A DNA stretch of 64,000 bases from Gracilaria gracilis (lineage: Eukaryota; Rhodophyta; Florideophyceae; Gracilariales; Gracilariaceae). Within the stretch, counting starts at the first letter, position 1. Each line of letters opens with the position of its first letter. The notes under the pieces are model-generated. The model was not told the DNA's origin, did no database searches, and was given only the letters and a program-made list of their open reading frames with translations. Below are positions 56,695 to 64,000 of the stretch, in pieces. Location of the stretch: positions 181,425 through 245,424 of the forward strand of contig JARGSG010000033.1 in assembly GCA_030374805.1 (NCBI GenBank), read 5' to 3'. The position numbers were made by a program, and so were the translations under genes.

Positions 56695-58689
56695 CATACG
56701 ATAGCGGACCAAGCCGGAAAGCCTTCTCAGTTGTTGCAAGAAGTTATAGCTCTGGTTTTTGGACTGTGTTCCATGACACGAGCAACGCAAATGGCGTTCT
56801 TCTTCGTCGCACTAATGCGGTTTCGAGAGCTTCTCATGCAAGGATCACTTCAGTATGTATGCTTAAAGACATGTGCTCGATGGTTCGTCCAACGTTCTCA
56901 GTGGATGTGAACAGATTGTCGTCATGGTGTGCTTGTTTTCCATTCCAGAATGAGCCAAGAACAGTTGAACTGCACAGTTTCTGTTAAGGAGGTGGTTTAG
57001 AAAGCGTTGGAAGGGCTATACAGTACACAGGTTTGCTTTTTTGCAGGTTAGCGAGGCGTCACCACGTGGGCTTTCGAAGTTCACGTCGGGGATTTCCATC
57101 GTTCCTGACAAACAAGACCGATAATATCTTCTTTCTTTGTGTTCTATATGAGATAATGAACATGCCATCTACCAGGTGTGTGTACCAAGGGTAGTATCAA
57201 ATTGAAACAGTTAAAAAGACGTATATCAAACGCGCCAGTTCATAGCATCAGTGGAACCCACATACCTGTAGATGGTGTACTGCACAAGTATTCTTCAGCA
57301 AGGAGAATAAAGTCGACTGAAGTGTATGTCTTCTTCTTATGGGTCAAAATCGTACGCAGAGATCCTCACGGTCTCACTATGTTTCGCCCTTTTAGGCTCT
57401 TTCATTGGGTTCTTTCCTGGCTTTCATTTCCCTATGATTCTTTAGCCTCTGAAGTTCAGAGTCCACTCGAATTTATGTGATGGGTGTTATTCAGACAGTC
57501 TCGCTGGGTACGCTCTTAGATTTTGACACATCCACTTTTGCAATGCTTTGATCGGAGATCGACAATAACTACTCTCTTTCGTGGCAAATTTCAAAGCTTC
57601 CTGTGTGGTGAAGATTCCAAATTCCTTCGTCAGCACTCTGGAAAAAGCAAAAACAACGCGGTGAACAAACGGGGTTTGTCGAATAAGAGTGTGCGAAAAT
57701 AGAAACGTATTCCCTTCTTCTCAGTTTTCTCTATCCCTAGAGCTTTGCCGCAAACGCATATTTTGGATATAAGGTAGCTTGATGCTGGGCTTTAGTTACC
57801 AGGGGTAGCTACCGTTTCGTCGGTTTACATAGCGCCATGAACCCTCTCAAGAAACAGGGTGACGTTCGATGCGCTACCCTGCAACAAGATAAATCACAGC
57901 CCACAGGCACCCTCTCTGCCATTACCAGTGTTTCTTTGCGTTCCCAATCAGCGTCATAGAATGACTTGGTTTGGTACTTCTTTTGAGATGTTACATCACC
58001 ATTCCAAAATAACTCCCGAACATGGGTCTTCGAAGACAATTCCTTTTGATCCAATCCAGATCTAAGACACTGAGCCCTCCCGGCCGCTTCTACGTCCACA
58101 TCAATGTTAGTAATCTTTGTTATAGCAAGCGTTTCATGATTTTAACGATACCCTGTGTAGCTGCTCAGCTGCTTTGCACTAATCAACGTGTTCAAATGGA
58201 AGGAGCGCAGTAATGGCCTTTTGTTTCCTCTTCGGGATGTGCAACTTCAAATGTGATTTCAGGTTGTGCTCTTCTTTCGTGTCAAAAGGGAGTATCCGTT
58301 CTTCATGTATAAACCTCTTACTCAACAATAGTCTTCAGCCAGCCACGTTCTAGCATGATGCTCAAGCATTCAGTATGACTGAGTCAGATTCTGAATACAC
58401 CATCCACTCGTTGGTTGGGAACTTAACGGTGCTTGACAAGGGACTTCTCAGAGGGAATCATGCGCAAAGTACACCGATGACCGCTGCCCGATTTCTGCTT
58501 CATTGCTCTGACTTCCAGCGGTCTTAACCCAGAACTTACTCCTTGACATCTCCACGTTCTGCAACGCCAAGCCACCAGAACTGCGTTCTTTGTACGTGAT
58601 CGGTGGACAAGGGCTGCAGACCATTCATCAGCTTTTGGTTGTCAGCGTTTTATCTACGTCATCAGTTCAGGGAGAAAAGACATTGAGTA
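56695..58689. other. Region without assignable genes
   Basis: No gene can be named. On the minus strand, about 57481-57640 reads as 50 codons preceded by a pyrimidine-rich CAG resembling a 3' splice site, and 57809-58099 holds another open stretch. They might be exons of an unidentified gene. Confidence 0.35.
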
Positions 58690-60472
58690 ATGGCGTACTT
58701 TTTCCTTCGTGTCTCGCTTTTCATGTTCATTATTCTCTGTCTCGCGCAGCAGAGCTTCACTGAAATAAGCTATAAACATTGCTACGAACCAGCTGATATA
58801 GGCAAACAAGGAAACAAGGGCTTCTTCTTCAATCTCTGTGTAGAAGACGAACATTTCATGAATCGCACCCATAACTGGGTGTTTACCAAGTCCCTTATCA
58901 AGAAGACACGTTTTACCAATTGCGGTTTTCATTTTCCGGGGGAAAGAGATGACCCTCTTGACGGTACGACTTGGTACAATGTTTCTTTCAAAGCTTGTAC
59001 TTTCGGAACTGTGCAAGGGAACCAGAAGGAAAAAGCAATGTTCACGCATACTACCATGCACAATGTGGTATTTGAGGACTGTAACTTCGAAAGTTGGCTT
59101 GACATCATGTTTGAGAAGTTTGCGTTAGACAGTGTTACCTTCAAGAATTGCACATTCAAGCATCATATGCAGTTTAGCCATGTCGACGTGAAACGAATGA
59201 CAATCTCTCACGCAACCCTAGGCTCTAGTTCCCTTAGTGGTAGCGCAAAAGACGGAGGTGAGATTCTTATGTTCGACATGTCTCTTAGCCGGGTTCTAAT
59301 TCATCACACTATAGGGTCCGGACATATCCGGTTTCAGAGTGTTATGGTGGAGGACTTGGAAGTGCAATCGTCAAGAATCGGTGGCATGATCTGTCACGAG
59401 GAGGTTGAAGCTGAAGAAATCCCGAAAAAGAAGATTTCCTTGCAAACGGCAATGTTTATGAACGCGTCATTCACAGATGGCTTGTACGGCGATCGAACAG
59501 AAATAACGGGCGTTGACCTGCTCGATGTAAAGGTCAGAAACTTCATCGACCTCTCAAAATCAGATATAACTAATCTCGTCATTAGGAATGTGAGCTCCTA
59601 TGCGGAGGATGTCTGCAGCACATTTTCTCCTCAAAGATGCGACTGTGGACGGAAAGACGATGCCTGACACTAACACAACCAAGGTTACGCTGGCTGGGGT
59701 TAAGTTCATGGAAGGGATTATGTTCATCAATGTATCTATATCGAGTAAGGACATCCACCTTACTGGCACGATCTTCAGTCAAGAGGTCATCAATAAGGAA
59801 TGTTGTACACTATCATGTTTGGAATCTGGTTGCATGTGCGATATCTCGCATGAGTCAGTGGTGTGTCTCCGAGGCAACTCCACGGTAAACGTCAACGCAA
59901 AGGACTCGTGTTTCCCCGCTTTGTCAGTGGTGAAACTGATAACGCCTCTGGGACACGTTCAGCTCAAACCGATGACTGAGCTTAATTTTGGTGATGCGGT
60001 GACTCACAGTTCTGATTCGGTCGCTTCGGAAGTGTTCTTTTTCGGTCACAAGTCTCTATCTCAATGGGCACTTTACAGGAGGATAATAGCCAAAATCTAT
60101 GTAACGGCCCAAGAGCAGACATACACGTTGCACATAAGTGGGTCGCATTTGCTCCCAGTTGCCGGGCGTGGCGAAGTGCCAGCTCGACTGGTAGCTTTGG
60201 GCGACAAACTTTTCACTGATAAGGATGGTCTGGCACACGTGCTGGCCGTTGAGGAGCATATGATGCAGGGAATGTATTCTCCTATTACTTTGCCTGGTGC
60301 TCTGTCAGTCGACGGCATCGTTGTGTCTGTCTACACAGACATCATACCGAAGCCCATGGCAGTAGCCATGTTGTCGCCGCTGCGTGCTTTGTACCAACAC
60401 TCGAAGTGTGGACGTTTTTTTCTGGGTAGGGCAAATTGGTTGCACGAACGCTCCGCGGGCGGGCTCGTGTGA
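58690..60472 (+). CDS. Secreted beta-helix repeat protein with hedgehog-type Hint domain
   Basis: A signal peptide (LRVSLFMFIILCLAQQSF) is followed by about 300 residues of short repeats such as KKTRFTNCGF, NVSFKACTF, NVVFEDCNF and SVTFKNCTF, the pentapeptide-like pattern of a right-handed beta-helix. The C-terminal third is a Hint/Hog domain: DSCFPALSVVKLI with the nucleophile Cys, LNFGDAV, YTLHISGSHLLPV with the conserved His, and ITLPGALSVDGIVVSVYTDI then M-L-S-P-L-R-A-L-Y. Hedgehog-type domains cleave at the Cys and can attach the released part to a sterol. The expected Cys in the ASCYA-like motif is Val. A one-base insertion at about 59590-59667 separates the repeat region from the Hint frame; it may be a sequence error. 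Confidence 0.8.
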
Positions 60473-61870
60473 AAGTTGAAGGAGATGATGATCGCAGGTT
60501 CGGGCTATCTTTTAGCTATCTGGACTGAAATCTTACGCTCCATTTGATTGTCCTTCTCCCGCAGCGCAGCATGCTAATTTTATTACGTCCCGACTTGTGC
60601 CAGCACGCGTTACGGGTGGCCAAAGTCTGCCCTTGTGATACAAAGGTAACTGTACCACTAGATATATGTAACAGAAACTCTCCGTTGTATATGAGATTCT
60701 GTTTACCAAGACTGCGACTGTCTCGTGACCGCTGACGGTGCTGGCTTTCGCGCTAAAGTGCACTTATAGAGTGACAGTTGTGTGACAGTTGTGGGACAGG
60801 CTTGTGCTCACCTTCCCGCTTCTGGAAGCGAAGTGACATTGGTCAACACATGTTGGAATACATGTAATGTTACTATTGTTCCACTCAGAACTGCGAAGAC
60901 CTTATTCGCCAGACTTCCGATCGTCATACTCCTCTCGAAGCGAAAGTCATTAGTTTCAAGAGACTCTAGATCTGATGTATGTCGGAATGTGACATACGCT
61001 TTCCACATCCCCCGCCGGACGGGCATTTGGAAAAGACGTTCCGACGCACTTTGTTCCACATGCATTAAAGCACGTTGAACAAATAGTTTCATATTGCCGT
61101 TCATGTCTTTGAAGTGCACCCTTTGCGTGTACAGCCTATCATGGTGATGTTGTCTAATTCGAAGAAGGTCTTTTTGAAGGTTGCAGTGTGGATGCCAAGG
61201 CTTACAATCTCCTCTCACATAAAACTTTCACAATGCCTCAGTTTATGATGTTGATCCAACGCCTTTTCTACAGCGTTGCTACATGTTCTTGATTCGTTTC
61301 GTCAGACTGCAAGCTGCACGGGACATCGACCGTTACATGCCAGCAGCTGGGCGTGGCATTACCTGTGAAAAGAATTCATGATTACCGGGGATGAGTTGTT
61401 AAAACAACGTTGTTGCATGACCCAGAGGGTGCTGGTAGATTCCGCGTGCAAGATAGAAATGGATTCATGCCACTGTCATCACAATGCGGGGAGCTACCTT
61501 CGTAGAAGATCAATGAAGATCTCTAGAAACCAAATATGTACTGTATCTGTACAACCAAGTTTTTGTCATTGACATCTCTTACTTTCGAAACTATTGAGAT
61601 AGTTGCGACATAAGCCGGAGCCAACCCCTAACTCCAAAAGGAGCAGCCCACAAACACCTCGTGCCATTTGTGCGAGAATCAAGAGATCCGTGACTTAAAA
61701 AAAAGAAAAGGCAATTCCATCAACGATGACGCCGCGCGCGCCTTCGCTGACACATCACTGCTGGCGCCAGCGACTCGCCCCGTCCCACCCGCAACCACGC
61801 CCAAGGTGCCACTTTGCGGGTGGTTAATCGCCATTTCGTCAGAATTCCCACCCCCTCTGACGCGCGCACA
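60473..61870. other. Region without assignable genes
   Basis: Short open frames occur on both strands (60782-61078 plus and 60808-61218 minus are the longest). None shows a repeat or domain that I can support. Confidence 0.4.
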
Positions 61871-62196
61871 ATGAACTCCGCCGACCCGAAACAGGCTCAA
61901 GGCGAACCACAGCCAGTGATGTCGACAGACACTCCATCCAGTCCGACCGTGAATGACGCCGAAATCGAGTCGCACAGACAGATTGAAAATGACGTGCAAC
62001 AGCTCTTATCCGAGATGCAATCAAGTTTCAAATCGTTTTCGACAACGTTTTCACTCAGATCGACCAGATGGAAGCCACAATAAGCGAGTTGGATGCGACC
62101 CTTGTCAGTCTTTCAAACAGTGTGCAAGCTTCATCTGAACAAGCCAGTGTTTCTGCTTCGCCCTCTGTATCCCCGAACAAACGCGCTGCTGTCTGA
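61871..62196 (+). CDS. HSBP1: HSBP1-like heat-shock factor binding protein
   Basis: From ATG at 61871 a short Pro/Ser-rich leader is followed by IENDVQQLLSEMQSSF, then after a frame change VFDNVFTQIDQMEATISELD. This matches the small conserved coiled coil of HSBP1, a negative regulator of heat-shock factor trimers. The gene would encode about 108 residues. One G seems to be missing near 62030 (AAATCG then TTTTC), which is the only lesion in an otherwise clean coding sequence and could be a consensus error. Confidence 0.75.
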
Positions 62197-62719
62197 ACGA
62201 GTTGAAGGGGATGATGTGTCTGTTCAGTGTGAAATTTATCTGTTGAGGGCCACGTTGTGAAGGGAACCACGGCGAAAGCTGAACTAGATGAGGAAAGGCG
62301 AGCAAGAGCATTGCAGTTATATACTTTGTACAAATGGGACACGCTTTCAACTCTTGTAGCTCGTAGGGACTAGTTGCGAAAAAGCCAGGAACATAAAAGG
62401 TGGTATATGACAGCGAAAGAAATGCAGTCAGCGCTACAAGAAATGACGTTAAGATAGAGCAACAAAGACAGCATGCAGGAACATGAATAATGAGGAATTT
62501 ATTGCACATAGAGGGGAGAGAATCTGTGTGTGAAACAACACTGCTGCTCCAAGTTAAGCCAACGGTGAAGTAACGCGTCCGATAGTGGTACTTTGTACTC
62601 GAATGTACCAAATTAGGACAAGGAATTTTCGCTCCAGAAGTAACTCCGCCCCAAAGCGCTCCAAAAGAATCGGGTCTCGCCCTCGGGGACGCAATGGTGT
62701 TGGTGAGGTTGTCCAACCT
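62197..62719. other. Region without assignable genes
   Basis: No gene can be named. Open frames on the minus strand look hydrophobic but have no counterpart I recognise. Confidence 0.4.
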
Positions 62720-63420
62720 TCACAGATTATCGTCAACTGGGGTACATCCATCCAGGTAGAGAGGCGTAAGAATGCTGAACGGCCAAACGTCTTGTTGATA
62801 ATCCCCAACGTCACCTCGTCCAACCTCTGGAGCTATATGGGCCAACTGCGATAACGATGGAGGTCCATTATTTGTACAGAACTGCGAAATACTTGTGGTG
62901 TTCTTTATCTCGGCGATCTACAGGGCGTATTCTTAGTTGTACAAAACCGGCACGGCGATATTCTCATGATGTGGTAGCAACAATGTGTTTTGAGGGCAGA
63001 TGCAATTGAGTCTGTGAACGAGTTGTGCGTGCTGTATATGCACCAATGCGCGAAGCAGACCGGATACAAGAGTAACTATAAGTAGCATATCTCGGTACTG
63101 GTCCACTTCCGTCAAGGCGTTGGATCGGCGTAATCGATGAGGAGGTACAGAGTTCGCGCACTCTCGTACATATCGACAGTGGGAACAATATTGGAAGGGT
63201 CAGTCATACAAAGCGAGATGAAGGCCTCGTGCATGGCCTGCGCAACCTGTGAAGCGCTCCGTTTTGCCTTGGTAGTGTCCTTGACGACAGTGAAAGTGAC
63301 AGGCTCTTCCAAAAGCAAACCAAGAGAGCAAAGTGGGAACATCATATACCTCAATAATGATACAAGGACAAAGCAGGTTGATATTTCGAGCCTAGAGATG
63401 GTATTGTATTGTCTCTGCAA
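62720..63420 (-). pseudogene. Protein kinase remnant
   Basis: Read on the minus strand, pieces of a kinase domain appear in order with frame changes between them: FTVVKDTTKAKRSASQVAQ (possible N-lobe Lys strand and helix C), NIVPTVDMYESARTLYLLID, LLRALVHIQHAQLVHRLNCI then CPQNTLLL (catalytic loop with the HRD Asp missing), and HIAPEVGRGDVGDYQQDVWPF (APE and D-x-W). The DFG region is unreadable. Loss of the catalytic Asp and several shifts suggest a pseudogene. Confidence 0.55.
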
Positions 63421-63480
63421 GTATCACTGCTGGTGCACACACACAAATGTCATTGTCTTCCGCTTCATATACTCCTGACA

Positions 63481-64000
63481 TTAATGGGGTGCTGACGGTG
63501 GGGGAATGGATTTTCTTGGGCATTTCATGCCCCGTACTGGGTGCGTGGATCTTGATTTTGAATAGTAAGCGTTTCGAGGGGATTTGATTCGACGGTTTCG
63601 ATGTTCCGATGTTTTTTCAATAGAGGCTTGATCAGAATCATGGGTGAGACGAACGAGAATGGCATCCGATGTTGGCAAACTATCGGCTGGAGTCAGGAAG
63701 TGACTATATACACGCACAAGCCTTTCCTCGACTTGCAATTCATACAGATATTCTTCGTGCTCTAAATTCGCACTTGATACCATGCTCTCGTTATAATTAT
63801 TTTCGTCATCATCATCGCATTGGCTGACCTCCTTGCTTGATACAATGTGAGAGGAGTTCAACAGTTCACCATCAACAGACATATTCTTGTCAGTACTGGG
63901 CACAAGAGACGGCGCATACTGAGATGAAATGTCTGTTCCCTTGCTCGGACTGCTCTGAGAATTACTTTCTGCAGCTAACACTCTCTTCTTCCTAGACTCT
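63481..64000 (-). CDS. Partial acidic protein, C-terminal part
   Basis: The frame is open from the window edge (ESRKKRVLAAESN) to TAA at 63481, about 170 codons. It contains an acidic run CDDDDENN and the motif EEYLYELQVEERLVRVYS, and ends with a basic tail. I do not recognise it. It lies upstream of the kinase remnant on the same strand and could be part of one longer gene. Confidence 0.45.
   Translation of the reverse strand, partial: ESRKKRVLAAESNSQSSPSKGTDISSQYAPSLVPSTDKNMSVDGELLNSSHIVSSKEVSQCDDDDENNYNESMVSSANLEHEEYLYELQVEERLVRVYSHFLTPADSLPTSDAILVRLTHDSDQASIEKTSEHRNRRIKSPRNAYYSKSRSTHPVRGMKCPRKSIPPPSAPH

Overview
The window is eukaryotic nuclear DNA, most likely from a florideophyte red alga. 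The grounds are a secreted repeat protein ending in a hedgehog-type Hint domain, eukaryotic single-copy genes (Prp2/DHX16, HSBP1, an animal-type haem peroxidase, a protein kinase), almost no visible introns, and heavy invasion by DNA transposons and LTR elements. The species cannot be fixed from sequence alone.

Layout: 1-2042 has no recognisable gene. 2043-24056 is a complete 22-kb transposon (copy A). 24057-40196 is a second, left-truncated copy (copy B) joined directly behind it. 40197-40450 and 52012-52985 are fragments of a third copy (C). C is split by an 11.6-kb Ty3/gypsy chromovirus (40451-52011), which itself carries a 342-bp TRIM element (47082-47423). A PIF/Harbinger transposon (about 13429-15873) sits inside copy A. 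From 53 kb to the end are damaged host-type genes: haem peroxidase, a Prp2/DHX16 fragment, the Hint protein, HSBP1, kinase remnants, and an acidic protein running off the edge.

The main discovery candidate is the large transposon. Its gene order is the same in copies A and B: a Plavaka/KDZ-type transposase with an N-terminal zinc finger (+); a basic coiled-coil protein (-); a protein fusing an N-terminal unknown domain, a beta-class N4/N6 DNA methyltransferase (DPPY and DLFAG motifs) and a SET domain (-); a palindrome-rich divergent control region; a protein joining a ParB-like domain to a C-terminal 2-oxoglutarate/Fe(II) dioxygenase-like domain (+); a ketopantoate-reductase-like protein (-); and a second coiled-coil protein (+). 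It therefore seems to carry writers for DNA and histone methylation plus a possible oxidative eraser or modifier. The ends share an 8-bp terminal motif, an 8-bp spacer and an ATGCTAGTTT box. GC skew changes sign at the palindrome region whichever strand the genes use, as expected of a replicon or of strong strand-specific mutation.

Most long genes are broken by single-base indels and by stops of all three kinds. Comparing A with B shows where each break lies. Because host-type genes show the same one-base frameshifts, part of this may be consensus error rather than decay. All family assignments come from motifs read by eye; no database search was possible.
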